Shown: positions 27,736-36,376 of the stretch, piece by piece
Layout: each line of letters begins with the position of its first letter
Numbering within the stretch: position 1 is the first letter of the stretch
Assembly: GCA_024758765.1 (NCBI GenBank)
Contig: CP101406.1
Span: forward strand, 2,170,001-2,234,000
Direction: 5' to 3'
Source of the DNA: Mycobacterium sp. SVM_VP21
GTDB taxonomy: Bacteria; Actinomycetota; Actinomycetes; Mycobacteriales; Mycobacteriaceae
Length of the DNA: 64,000 nucleotides
Program-made: the position numbers and the translations under genes
The notes under the pieces: generated by a model
Database searches by the model: none
What the model was told of the DNA's origin: nothing
Seen by the model: the letters and a program-made list of their open reading frames with translations, nothing else

Positions 27736-29257
27736 CTAGAAGGGCGGTGGGTCGTCGGGGTCGATGCCGGGGGCTACTTTCGGGAACCAGATGGCGTCGA
27801 ACACAGCGCGTCGGGCTTGGCGGGCTTTGTGGTTTTGGTTGCGTTCGGTGGCGATGCGCGTTGCGCGGTGTTGGGCGCGGGTTCGTCGGCGGCGGGGCAT
27901 CATCGCGGTGCGATCGCCACACCGGTCGTCGTCGCGTCGCAGCGGTGGCGGCAGTTCCCCGGTGGGTGCGCACAAGCGCGGGAAAAGCAGTGAACTGCCC
28001 GGAGTGGTGACGTAGGTCTGCCCCGCCGGCGAGGTCAAGATCACCGTCCCATCGGGCAACTGCTGATCCCGCCAGCCCCAGAAGGTTTTCACCAAATGAT
28101 GTGTGCGGCAATAGCATTTGAGGTTCGACGCATGCGTGGACCCACCGTCACCGTAGGCAATCGTATGGTCCAGATCGCAGTCAACCGCCGGACGATCACA
28201 ACCCGGCCAGCGACACGTCAGATCCCGGCACCGCACAAAATCAGCCAACGCCTTCGAAGGCACATACCCCGGCTCCGGCGGGGCGTCGGCGGGATGCACC
28301 AACGACACCAACCGGGCCGATCGGGCGAGCTCGGCGATCAACTCCGGCGGGATCAATCCATCGGCTTCGACCAACGAGCCCGGCTCATCACCGGTCCCAT
28401 CGAGGGTGGCCTGCGCGGCGATCACATGAAGCACCACCGGACCGGCCGCCGCCCGCCCCCCCGGCGGCGCAATCCGGCCGCCCGCAGCGACACCCCAGCC
28501 GATCCGCCCGCGCCGCCAACGCCCCCATCGCATCGGCACGCCGCTGGCCGCGAGTGCGTGGATCGTGTTCACAGACCGTGGCGGCCAACGCATCCAGCGC
28601 CTTGTCCAGGGCACGGGCATCAGGGGTGAACAAGCTGCCGTAAACCTCCGAGAGCCCGCCCTCTTGGTCCTGAAACCCGATCTTCCGCTCCGCTTGGCGC
28701 TCTTTGCGGCGGCGCACCGCATCGGCGTCGGCTTTGGCCACGATCTTGTCGACCTTGCCGGCCAACCGACTCCTGGTCAGCGACGGCCACCTCACCACCT
28801 GCGCCGCCAACCGGCCATCGACCAGCGCCAACACCTCACGATCAGCAATCAGATCTGTGCGATACACCATCGTCTGAAACAGTCGGATATCGATATCGCC
28901 GGCCTTGAAAACCTCCGCCACCTGCGGCAACTGCTCACGCATCGCCCGGGCATACCGCAGTCGACTGCCCGCCAGCCCTTGGCTGATCCGCAATGCCGCC
29001 GCCACCTCCGCAGCCACCGCCGCCTCGGTATCGACCGCCCACTCCTCGGTTTCGCTGCACCGGCCCAATCGCAGCGCGAACAACTCGCCGATCGCCACCA
29101 GTTGCGCGGCTGCGGCCCGATTCTCCGCGCGCGCCGACGCGCAGATCCGATCCACCAATGCAGCCGACTCCGGCGTATGCGAGGGATACCGCCGCTCAAA
29201 CCGCTCACTAAGCCGCGCGATCGACTCCGGAGACGGAACCCGCGACTGATCGAACAT
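27736..29257 (-). pseudogene. 13E12-family DUF222/HNH endonuclease, frameshifted
   Basis: The N-terminal two-thirds (MFDQSRV, from ATG 29257) has the DUF222 helical region and runs to LGCRCGRPDCAAGG, the usual spot before VVxHVI. The frame then becomes meaningless and the continuing sequence (PVVLHVIAAQATLDG, then RDLTCRWPGCDRPAVDCDLDHTIAYGDGG, the HNH metal site) is in a neighbouring frame to the stop at 27736. The switch falls at a run of seven C on the plus strand (28456-28462), pointing to a one-base slip, either real or a sequencing error. Such genes are often mobile and SOS-inducible; a LexA box overlaps the start codon. Confidence 0.85.
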
Positions 29258-29265
29258 ACGTTCGA
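29250..29265. promoter_or_regulatory. LexA SOS box overlapping the 13E12 start codon
   Basis: TCGAAC-ATAC-GTTCGA is a perfect match to the mycobacterial SOS box (TCGAAC, four bases, GTTCGA). It covers the ATG (29257-29255) of the HNH gene, so LexA binding would block it until DNA damage. LexA control of 13E12 genes is known in M. tuberculosis. Confidence 0.88.
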
Positions 29266-29281
29266 TTATAGCGTGCTCCAC

Positions 29282-29301
29282 TGACTCAAACTATTTGGCA
29301 G
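29282..29301. repeat. Left terminal inverted repeat of the IS
   Basis: TGACTCAAACTATTTGGCAG pairs imperfectly with the right end at 30616-30635. Confidence 0.7.
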
Positions 29302-29348
29302 GGTCGCACGTTGTGGATAACTGCGGCCATGGCTGGAAGGTTGTGGAG

Positions 29349-29693
29349 ATGGCTCGATCGCGACGGACGAAGGTCGCTGCCGAGGAGAAGGCCCGCTTGG
29401 TCCTTGCTGTGTTGGCTGGGGAGATGACCTGTGCTGAAGCGGCGCGCCGTTGCGGTGTCACGACGGTGACGATGACGAAGTGGAAGCATCAGTTCCTCGC
29501 CGCTGGCGCTGAGCGACTTCAGGAAGTGCCCAGCGGCTCGGCCGGGGCCAAAGGCGCTCCTGAGCAGCGGCGGCTGCAGTTGGAAAACGAACAGCTCAAG
29601 CTCGCGCTGGCTGAAGCGACGGTGCAGTTGCGGATCTGGCAGCGCGGCGCCGCGCTGATCAATCAGGTCCCTGCCAGGACCTCGAAGCCCTAA
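29349..29693 (+). CDS. IS3-type transposase OrfA (HTH protein)
   Basis: This 114-aa protein has a transposase helix-turn-helix (AAEEKARLVLAVLAGEMTC to VTTVTMTKWKHQF, residues about 9-56) and a C-terminal Leu-zipper-like helix (RRLQLENEQLKLALAEATVQL). It binds IS ends. The ATG at 29349 is in front of MARSRR; an upstream TTG exists. It ends at TAA 29691-29693 while OrfB continues in the -1 frame, where codons are already open before this stop. Confidence 0.85.
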   Translation: MARSRRTKVAAEEKARLVLAVLAGEMTCAEAARRCGVTTVTMTKWKHQFLAAGAERLQEVPSGSAGAKGAPEQRRLQLENEQLKLALAEATVQLRIWQRGAALINQVPARTSKP

Positions 29694-29728
29694 GAGAGGC
29701 AGCTCAACTGCCGGTTTCGAGGTTCGCC

Positions 29729-30631
29729 TTGCTCGCCGGCATCCCGGAGCGGACCTACCGCCGCCGCCTGGCTCGGGCGCGCGCCGGTAACCCACCCAAA
29801 GGCCCCTGGCCGGCGCCTCAAGTCGACCGTATTGAGGCCCTGGCCGCCAAATACGCCGAAGCCTGGCCAGCCTGGGGCTACCGCAAGATCGCAGCCTTGA
29901 TGCGTGCCGATGGCCACGAGGTCACCAATTCCTCGGTCCAACGCGCGCTACGGCGCCGCGGCCTGCTGCTGCCTCAAGGCTTCCGAGCCGACCGTAAATC
30001 ATGGGCCGCGTTGCGTCGACAGGTGTTTCACGATCCGCCGACCGAGCGCAACCGGGTCTGGCAGACCGACTTCTCCGAGTTCGAAACAGCCCACGGGGGG
30101 ATCTGGCGGATCAGCGCCGTGATCGATTACGTCTCCAAGTACTGCCTGGCGATCACCGTCACCCCCACCGGTCGCGGCGTCGACGCCGTGCACTGCATCC
30201 GACTCGCGGTCGAGGAAGCCGCCCGCGTGCTGAACCTGGCCGACCTGCGGCTAGATCGCGGGCAGATGGAGGTCCTCGACACCCAGGAGCACGTCATCGG
30301 CTACATGCCCGCCCCCATCGCCGTCGTCTCCGACAACGGGCCCTGTTACCGCGGCAAAGACTTCCAAAGCCTCTTCACCGGGCACGATCCACTACTGCGC
30401 CACATCCGCACCCGAATCAAAGCACCGCAGACCAACGGTGTCATCGAGCGCTTCTTCGGGACCCTGAAATACGAGCACCTCTTCCGCGGCTACATCGGGG
30501 ACGGCGACGCACTCGACATGGAAGCTCACCGCTTCCGCATCATCTACAACACCATCCGGCCACACCAAGCCCTCAACGACCGAACCCCCAAGCAGGCCTA
30601 CCTAGACAACCAAAACCTGCCATCTACTTGA
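29729..30631 (+). CDS. IS3-type transposase OrfB (DDE integrase)
   Basis: The 300-aa frame has the HTH_21-type WPAWGYRKIAALMRADG near 38-55 and the integrase core with DDE residues: Asp in WQTDFSEF near 111, Asp in VVSDNGPC near 204, Glu in NGVIERFFGTLKYE near 242. The C-terminus RPHQALNDRTPKQAYL is typical. The frame is open upstream of the TTG at 29729 (QDLEALREAAQLPVSRF), so OrfB may be made by -1 frameshifting from OrfA, although no classical A6G slippery site was noticed. Appears intact. Confidence 0.88.
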   Translation: MLAGIPERTYRRRLARARAGNPPKGPWPAPQVDRIEALAAKYAEAWPAWGYRKIAALMRADGHEVTNSSVQRALRRRGLLLPQGFRADRKSWAALRRQVFHDPPTERNRVWQTDFSEFETAHGGIWRISAVIDYVSKYCLAITVTPTGRGVDAVHCIRLAVEEAARVLNLADLRLDRGQMEVLDTQEHVIGYMPAPIAVVSDNGPCYRGKDFQSLFTGHDPLLRHIRTRIKAPQTNGVIERFFGTLKYEHLFRGYIGDGDALDMEAHRFRIIYNTIRPHQALNDRTPKQAYLDNQNLPST

Positions 30632-30635
30632 CTCA
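30616..30635. repeat. Right terminal inverted repeat of the IS
   Basis: CCTGCCATCTACTTGACTCA is the imperfect inverse of the left end at 29282-29301. It overlaps the end of OrfB. Confidence 0.7.
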
Positions 30636-31373
30636 AGACACTTCGGGGCCGACAGGCCGACAGGAATCGTGTCATCTCTCAGGGCATCGGACGCTCACGC
30701 GTTGACCCATCAACAATGTGCGCATACGGGCAACTAGCGACAAGAAGGCCGGCGTGGCTTTCGGTCACTAGCCGTCGGCGGTCCCCTTGTCGCGCGGAAT
30801 CAGATCTCTGAGTGTGGTCTTGCTAGCGGGATGTGGAGAGGGTTCGTCGTTCTCGTCGCCTTGCTCATCCCTGGCTGGCGCTTTGATTGCGTCCCATAAG
30901 AGTGTTGTTCCGGCCACCGCCAGGACGAGGCCGACCGCGGCCCAGGTAGAACCCGATTCCCAAGCTGGCCACTCTGCCGGGTGCGTCCGTTCCGTCAACC
31001 CCTATCGGATACACGGTGCGCCCATCCTTGTTGGCCCAGAGATGCACCAGGTACGCGGCGCCCAGGAACGGCATTATCCGCGCCCAGATCCGGTCGCTCT
31101 TAGTACCGCTGTCTGCACGGTAGACGCGGCGGCGGCGGAGATGATCAAACGCCAGCCATTGGCGGATTGAATCAGCGTGTTGCCCTCGATGGGGAGGAGT
31201 CGCCCCGATTCGACATACGGCAAGAATGCTGCGACCACATGGCAAGCGCCCCGAGCGCTGTAATCCCGAGGGACACGGGGTTCTTCACGTCAATACCAGC
31301 CTGTGCATCCGACGGATGCTACCTGTACGCGGCGGCCATCTGGATGGTTCCGCACACGAGGTGGGCGAAAGGT
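30636..31373. other. Gene-poor degraded region right of the IS
   Basis: No intact recognisable gene lies in these ~740 bases. Two overlapping minus-strand frames look like halves of one small membrane protein: 31245-30865 contains RIWARIMPFLGAAYLVHLW, and 30998-30768 contains AAVGLVLAVAGTTLLWDAI followed by an acidic tail. The usable parts switch frame near 31000, consistent with decay of a single gene. I do not recognise the parent. The plus strand shows nothing convincing. Confidence 0.4.
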
Positions 31374-32117
31374 CTAGCTCAGCTCCCACACCGCCGTCAC
31401 GGTGAAGCTCACGGTCTGCTGACCGGGCTCGACCGGGGGAGCGGCGGCCATCGCGCGGGGCATCGGCATCCCCACCGGCATCGGCGGCGGCGTTCCGCCG
31501 GCGATCTCGGAGATCGAGATCACCTGGCCGAGCCGCAGGCCCGACAGCTGCGCGTACTGCTCGGCACGGTCCTTGGCGTCGTTGAAGGCCCGCTCCCGAG
31601 CGCCACGCACCAGGGCCGAATCGTCCTCGATGGAGTAGCTCACCCCGTTGATCCGGGTGGCGTCCCCGCCGGCTCGCACGATCACCGCCAGCACCTGGGA
31701 GGCCGAATCGCGCTCGACCTTGACCCGGATGGTGTTGCCGGCCCGGTAGCCGGTGATGTTCGCCGACCCGCTGGCATCGGCATTGCCGTACTGCGGCTGC
31801 AGGCTGACCTGGGTGGTGCTGATGTCCTTGCGGTCCACGCCGGCATCCACCAGTGCGTCGATCACCGCCTGCTGACGCTCGCTGGTCTGGTTCATCGCGC
31901 TGGTGACGTCTCCGGCGACGAACTCGATGCCCGCCTCGGTGGTCAGCGTGTCCGGAACCCCCTGGACCTCGCCGGTGCCCACGACGGTCACCTGACGCGG
32001 GATGTCCGTTCCGCCGCCTGGCGCGGCATCGCAGCCGGCCATGGCGAGGGCGGCCACGCCGGCCAGCGCCAGCGTCATCGACCAGCGGAGAACCATCCGG
32101 GCACTGTGTGTCGGCAT
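31374..32117 (-). CDS. lpqG: SIMPL-domain lipoprotein LpqG
   Basis: The ATG at 32117 gives 247 aa with a lipoprotein signal peptide (VLRWSMTLALAGVAALAMAGC; lipid-modified Cys near 29). The rest is a SIMPL/DUF541 domain: VTVVGTGEVQGVPDTLTTEAGIE near 45-67 and RERAFNDAKDRAEQYAQLSGLRLG near 175-198, ending in a beta strand with TVSFTVTAVWEL. It would sit on the outer face of the membrane; biochemical role unknown. LpqG follows hpt in M. tuberculosis, whereas here 18 kb separate them. Confidence 0.9.
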   Translation of the reverse strand: MPTHSARMVLRWSMTLALAGVAALAMAGCDAAPGGGTDIPRQVTVVGTGEVQGVPDTLTTEAGIEFVAGDVTSAMNQTSERQQAVIDALVDAGVDRKDISTTQVSLQPQYGNADASGSANITGYRAGNTIRVKVERDSASQVLAVIVRAGGDATRINGVSYSIEDDSALVRGARERAFNDAKDRAEQYAQLSGLRLGQVISISEIAGGTPPPMPVGMPMPRAMAAAPPVEPGQQTVSFTVTAVWELS

Positions 32118-32182
32118 GAGTGGCACCCTATCGGAGTCGATGCACGCACCGGCGAAAAAGACCCGTGCGGCAGACTGAGGCG

Positions 32183-33064
32183 ATGACCACCACCGCGCCG
32201 TCGCGAGCACTGTCCAGCGCCATCGAGCCGTTCGCCGGCCAGGTGTACTTCTCCCCGGAATGTCATCGCGGTTACGCGGCCCTCGGTTTCGGTACCAGCC
32301 CCGCGACAACCGATGGGGTCGAAATGCCGGACGGGCCGGCGTACTTCTGCAGCCGCGGCTCTGCGTTGGGGCAGGCGCCCGGCGAGGTGATCGCCGCGAC
32401 GTTCGGGGTGTTCAATCCGGCGGTGGTCGTTCCCGCCGTCGGCTACGGCTGGAAGCTGACCGACGCACCGACTATCCGCGCGGCGCGCACCGAGGGCTCG
32501 GTGGGCCAGCTGCGCAGGGTCCTGGGCGCCGCTCCCGACGGCATCGAGCGCGCGGTGGAGTTGCTGCGTCGCGCAACCGACGGTCTGTCGATGGCGGGCA
32601 AGCCGCTGTTCGCCGGGCTGGTTGCCGACGGGCTGGTCGGCGAGCCGCTGACCGATGCCTGGCTATTAGCTGACCAACTCCGCGAGTTCCGTGGCGACGC
32701 GCACGTGAACGCCTGGGTTGCAGCCGGATTCGATGCCGTCGAGATCGGCCTGGTCACCGAGCTTTATCGCGGATTTCCGCCGCGCACGTATGTCCGGTCC
32801 AGGGCGTGGAGCGATGACGACTTGACCGGGGGCGAGGAGCGGCTGGCCGAGCGCGGGCTGGCGCGTGACGGAGTGCTCAGCGATGCCGGGCGCGCCGCGC
32901 GCGAGGCGGTCGAGACGTCAACCGATGCGGCATGTGCCGGGATCGTGGCCCGCCTCGGTGACGATATGGGTGAATTGGTGGAACTGGTGGGCGGGTGGTC
33001 GAAGCAGCTGGTTGACGCCGGTGGCTTCCCGAAGGCGTGGCTGGGAGCGTCGGCTACGGGGTAA
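32183..33064 (+). CDS. SCO6745 family protein (SalK-like, putative winged-helix)
   Basis: This 293-aa protein fits the SCO6745 family of actinobacteria. It starts with IEPFAGQVYFSPECHRGYAALGF and contains GYGWKLTDAPTIRAAR near 95 and ELYRGFPPRTYVRSRAWSDDD near 195, signatures of that family. The C-terminal part looks like a winged-helix domain (LTGGEERLAERGLARDGVLSDAGRAAREAVE). No function is established. It is divergent from lpqG and converges with the dehydrogenase gene, overlapping it by 11 nt. Confidence 0.8.
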   Translation: MTTTAPSRALSSAIEPFAGQVYFSPECHRGYAALGFGTSPATTDGVEMPDGPAYFCSRGSALGQAPGEVIAATFGVFNPAVVVPAVGYGWKLTDAPTIRAARTEGSVGQLRRVLGAAPDGIERAVELLRRATDGLSMAGKPLFAGLVADGLVGEPLTDAWLLADQLREFRGDAHVNAWVAAGFDAVEIGLVTELYRGFPPRTYVRSRAWSDDDLTGGEERLAERGLARDGVLSDAGRAAREAVETSTDAACAGIVARLGDDMGELVELVGGWSKQLVDAGGFPKAWLGASATG

Positions 33065-34073
33065 CCAGGATCTTGCAGTGTCGGTCGGGGTCGGCCAGGT
33101 CGTCGAACGCCGCAGCCACGCCGTCGAGTCCCACCTCGCCGGTGATCAAGGGCGCCACGTCGATCTGTCCCTCGGCGATGGCCCGCAGCGAGGCGGCGAA
33201 CTCCGCCGGTTCGTAGGCGAAGACGAACTGCATGCTGATCTCCTTGGCGATTCCGTAGAAGGGGTGCACGGTGTCGGGTTCCATGCACACCCCCGCGACC
33301 ACCAGTCGGACGCCTACCGGCGCGCGCCGCAGCACGTCGTCGATGACGCCCGGCACGCCGACCGCCTCGAAGATCACCTTCGGCTTGACGGTGTCGAACG
33401 GCGACCCCTGCGCCGGATCGAGTGTCCGATGCGCGCCCATTACCGTCGCCAGCTCGCGCCGGGCATGTGAATAGTCCGCGGCCACAATGTCTTCCACCCC
33501 GTGGTTCCGCAGCGCGGCGATGATCGCCATCCCGATCGGGCCGCAGCCCAGTACCAGCGCGGTCTCGCCGGGCGCGATACCGGACTTGTTCACCGCGTGC
33601 AGCCCGACCGCCATCGGTTCGGTCAGTGCGGCGTGCCGGTGGTCCAGGCCGTTGGGGATGGCCAACAACAGTGGAGCCGACAGCAGCATCTTCTCGGCGT
33701 AGCCGCCCACCGTGGTGTTGGAGTAGACGATCGGCTCAATACCTTTGGCGGCCAACAGCACCGGAATCGACGTGACCGGCGTTCCAGGTGCAAAGGTGTC
33801 GGTGTCGCGGCCGGCCTCCAATACCCGCGCACTGAACTCGTGGCCCATGAAGATGTCGGCGGACAGGTCGACCGACGCCTCGGAGGAGGGACTGCCGGAC
33901 ATGGCCCGCGTCGCGGCCAGTACCTGGTCGCCGTGCGCGGCGAAGTGCAGATCGGATCCGCAGATGCCGCAGGCCGTCACCTCGACCAGCACCTGGCCCG
34001 GCCCGGGCGTCGGCTCCGGCACGTCGTCGCGGTAGATCATCCGCCCGTCGCGCAGCACCGCGGCGCGCATCAA
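33054..34073 (-). CDS. Zinc-dependent medium-chain alcohol dehydrogenase
   Basis: This 339-aa MDR protein has catalytic zinc ligands in ACGICGSDLH (Cys near 35) and MGHEFSA (His-Glu near 76), an acidic partner in TEPMAVGLHAV near 155, and the NAD(P) Rossmann motif VLGCGPIGMAII near 178. The four-Cys structural zinc lobe is absent, replaced by a longer insert, which occurs in several MDR groups. Substrate unknown. Its start overlaps the LLM gene stop as ATGA; ephA, the LLM protein and this enzyme form one coupled set that may degrade a common compound. Confidence 0.88.
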   Translation of the reverse strand: MMRAAVLRDGRMIYRDDVPEPTPGPGQVLVEVTACGICGSDLHFAAHGDQVLAATRAMSGSPSSEASVDLSADIFMGHEFSARVLEAGRDTDTFAPGTPVTSIPVLLAAKGIEPIVYSNTTVGGYAEKMLLSAPLLLAIPNGLDHRHAALTEPMAVGLHAVNKSGIAPGETALVLGCGPIGMAIIAALRNHGVEDIVAADYSHARRELATVMGAHRTLDPAQGSPFDTVKPKVIFEAVGVPGVIDDVLRRAPVGVRLVVAGVCMEPDTVHPFYGIAKEISMQFVFAYEPAEFAASLRAIAEGQIDVAPLITGEVGLDGVAAAFDDLADPDRHCKILVTP

Positions 34074-35266
34074 CGCGCCCCACCGCCCGACTCGGTGACG
34101 TGCTCGACGACGGCGTTCTTGATCGCCTCACCGGCCCGGCCGAACAGCGTGTCACGCATGCCCCTGGCCCATTCGTGTGAGGCCTTGGGTGCGGCGAGTT
34201 GGCCTTTGAAGTGTGGAATCACCTTGCGGGCCAACAGTTCGTAACTGTGATAGGTGGCCTCCGGTGACGCCCAGTCGTGTCCCAGGAACAGCAGGGTGCC
34301 GAATCCGCCGGAGCGCTCCAGCAGATCGGTGATGTGTTCGATCGCGTCGTCGGGGGTGCCGATGCAGCAGCTTCCGGCCGCGGCGTAGGCCTCGACGAAC
34401 TCGGTCGGCGTCTGCGGTGAACCTTCGACCTCGCTGGCCAGCGGGACGAATCCGGCCGCGCCGAAGTAGTTTGCGAAATCCTGCAGACCGTAGGTGCAGT
34501 CGGCCACCGCCTGCTCGCGGGTGTCGGCGACGTGCATGATGCTCAACACCCGCCAGTCGTTGCGGTCCGGTTCGTTACGCCCGGCTTTGGCGGCCTGATC
34601 GCGAACCACCTGCCAGGTGTTCTCCAGTGCCGCGAAGCCACCCGGCACCGACATCGACAGCGACAGCAGCGAGGTGCCCAGCGTGCCGGCCAGTCGCGGG
34701 CCGGACGGGGAAACCATCGCCGCCGTGGAGATCTCCGGGTACGGCCAGGTGTAGGGGCGGATGTGCAACGCCGCGTCGCGCAGGGTGAACCAGTCCGAGT
34801 ACCGGGTGACCAGTTCGCCCGGCTCGGCCCGGAACAACGCCAGAATTGCCTCCAGGGACTCCTGCATCATCCGGCGCTGCTCGACCGGGTCGATGCCCAT
34901 CATGTGGGCGTCGGTGGGCAGTGCGCCCGGCCCCGCGCCGAACATCACCCGGCCCCGGGTCAGATGATCCAGCAGCACCCAGCGATCGGCCACCATCAGC
35001 GGGTGGTGATAGGACAGTGAGACCACCCCGGTGCCCAGCCGGATGTGCTTGGTGCGCTCGGCGGCCGCCGCGATGAACACCTCGGGGCAGGCGATCAGCT
35101 CATACCCGCCGGAGTGATGTTCGCCGAACCAGGCCTCGTCGAACCCGAGCCGATCCAGCGCGACGACCCGCTCCAGGTCGTATTCCAGTGCGACGGTGGG
35201 TGATTGACCCAGCGCGTGAAACGGGGTGATAAAAACCCCGAACCGCAGCGGAGGCCGCGTCGTCAT
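34070..35266 (-). CDS. LLM-class flavin-dependent monooxygenase (Rv3618 homologue)
   Basis: The ATG at 35266 overlaps the ephA stop (ATGA) and gives 398 aa. The bacterial luciferase-like TIM barrel is evident: RFGVFITPFH at the N-terminus, GFDEAWFGEHH near 42, CPEVFIAAAAERTKHIRLGTGVVSLSYHHP near 60-90 and RVMFGAGPGALPTDAHMMG near 112. Such enzymes oxygenate substrates with reduced flavin or F420. Position between ephA and lpqG matches Rv3618. The open frame continuing upstream to 36514 is antisense noise within ephA. Confidence 0.92.
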   Translation of the reverse strand: MTTRPPLRFGVFITPFHALGQSPTVALEYDLERVVALDRLGFDEAWFGEHHSGGYELIACPEVFIAAAAERTKHIRLGTGVVSLSYHHPLMVADRWVLLDHLTRGRVMFGAGPGALPTDAHMMGIDPVEQRRMMQESLEAILALFRAEPGELVTRYSDWFTLRDAALHIRPYTWPYPEISTAAMVSPSGPRLAGTLGTSLLSLSMSVPGGFAALENTWQVVRDQAAKAGRNEPDRNDWRVLSIMHVADTREQAVADCTYGLQDFANYFGAAGFVPLASEVEGSPQTPTEFVEAYAAAGSCCIGTPDDAIEHITDLLERSGGFGTLLFLGHDWASPEATYHSYELLARKVIPHFKGQLAAPKASHEWARGMRDTLFGRAGEAIKNAVVEHVTESGGGAR

Positions 35267-36243
35267 GCCGGTAGGCCCGCCAGGAACTCCAGCAGTTCCG
35301 CGTTCACCTCGTCGGGGCGTTCCTGTTGCAGCCAATGGCCGGCTCCTTCGATGAGCACTTCGCGGTAGGGTCCGGTGGCCACCTCGGTGGCCCGGTCGCG
35401 GCGGGTGAACGACAGCACCGGGTCGGCGGTTCCGGCGATGAACAACGCCGGGACATCGGTGGTGGCCCCGGCCAGGTGCGCGGTGGTCTCCCAGTTGCGG
35501 TCGAAATTGCGATACCAGTTCAGTCCCCCGGTGAAACCGGTCCGGGTGAAGGTGTCGATGTAGTGGTCCACCTCTGCTTGGCTGATCCAGCCCGGCAGCC
35601 GGTCGGGCTCGGCCAGCCGATCGATGAAGCCCTCCGCTCCGGGGGCCACCATCCGCAGCGCCGCGGCCTTGTCGGTGGGGCTCAGGCTGCCCAGCATGCG
35701 GCGCATGGTGCGGGCCGGGTCTGCGTCGAGTTCGGCGTCGGCGACGCCGGGCTGCTGGAAGTAGAGGATGTAGAAGAAGTTGTCGCCGAACAGCTGCCGC
35801 CACGCCTGGGTCGGCTGCTGCTGGGGCCGCGGTGTCGGGGGCACGCTCAGTGACGCGACCGCGGCCACCCGGTCGGGGTGCAGCAGGGCGGCGTTCCACA
35901 CCACCGGCGCCCCCCAGTCGTGGCCGATCCAGACGGCACGGTCGGCTCCGACGTCGTCGAGCAGGCCGACCAGGTCCCCGGTCAGCGCGTGGATGTCGTA
36001 GGCGGCGATCTCGTCGGGTCGCGACGAGCCGCCGTATCCGCGCTGATCGGGTGCCAGTACGTGGAATCCCGCGTCGGCCAGTGCCGGGATCTGATAGCGC
36101 CACGAGAAGGCCAATTCTGGGAATCCGTGCGCCAGCAACACCACCGGCGCACCGCGCTCGCCCGCCTCGGTGACCCGCAGGGTCACGCCGTTGGTGTCGA
36201 CGAATCGTTGAGTTGCTCGTTCGATTGCGGGCGCCACCGTCAC
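35263..36243 (-). CDS. ephA: Epoxide hydrolase family alpha/beta hydrolase EphA
   Basis: The GTG at 36243 gives 326 aa (GTG 36237 is two residues shorter). The fold is seen from RVTEAGERGAPVVLLAHGFPEL with the oxyanion HGFP; nucleophile Asp in GHDWGAPVVW near 108; lid Tyr region NFFYILYFQQPG near 155; and catalytic His in GAGHWLQQERP near 302. It opens epoxides to diols by covalent catalysis. Length and sequence match Rv3617 EphA. In M. tuberculosis espACD lies next to it; here ftsH follows directly on the other strand. Confidence 0.92.
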   Translation of the reverse strand: MTVAPAIERATQRFVDTNGVTLRVTEAGERGAPVVLLAHGFPELAFSWRYQIPALADAGFHVLAPDQRGYGGSSRPDEIAAYDIHALTGDLVGLLDDVGADRAVWIGHDWGAPVVWNAALLHPDRVAAVASLSVPPTPRPQQQPTQAWRQLFGDNFFYILYFQQPGVADAELDADPARTMRRMLGSLSPTDKAAALRMVAPGAEGFIDRLAEPDRLPGWISQAEVDHYIDTFTRTGFTGGLNWYRNFDRNWETTAHLAGATTDVPALFIAGTADPVLSFTRRDRATEVATGPYREVLIEGAGHWLQQERPDEVNAELLEFLAGLPA

Positions 36244-36376
36244 ACCAAAGCACAACCGGGCCGCTATCGAACAGGGTTCCCGAGTCCGGCCAGGCAGGTA
36301 AACCGCAAGGGACGGTAGCCTGAACATGCCCAGCTGCATGTATTGGAAGGATTTGGCCGCGCCCGGCCGATGTCTG

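Larger units (their letters stand above)
29282..30635. mobile_element. IS3-type insertion sequence, 1354 bp
   Basis: Imperfect terminal inverted repeats bound two transposase frames. The left end begins TGACTCAAACTATTTGGCAGG; the right end, read inward on the minus strand, begins TGAGTCAAGTAGATGGCAGG, about 15 of 20 bases matching. The orfA/orfB layout with an HTH protein and a DDE integrase is the IS3 family. I see no convincing target-site duplication in the immediate flanks. The element sits 25 bp upstream of the 13E12 gene start. Confidence 0.8.

Noticed and set aside
29640..29735. Classical A6G frameshift site between OrfA and OrfB
   Set aside because: No such slippery run seen; OrfB may use another mechanism or its own start.
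30768..31245. Intact small membrane protein genes right of the IS
   Set aside because: Two frames look like halves of one decayed gene; neither alone is convincing.
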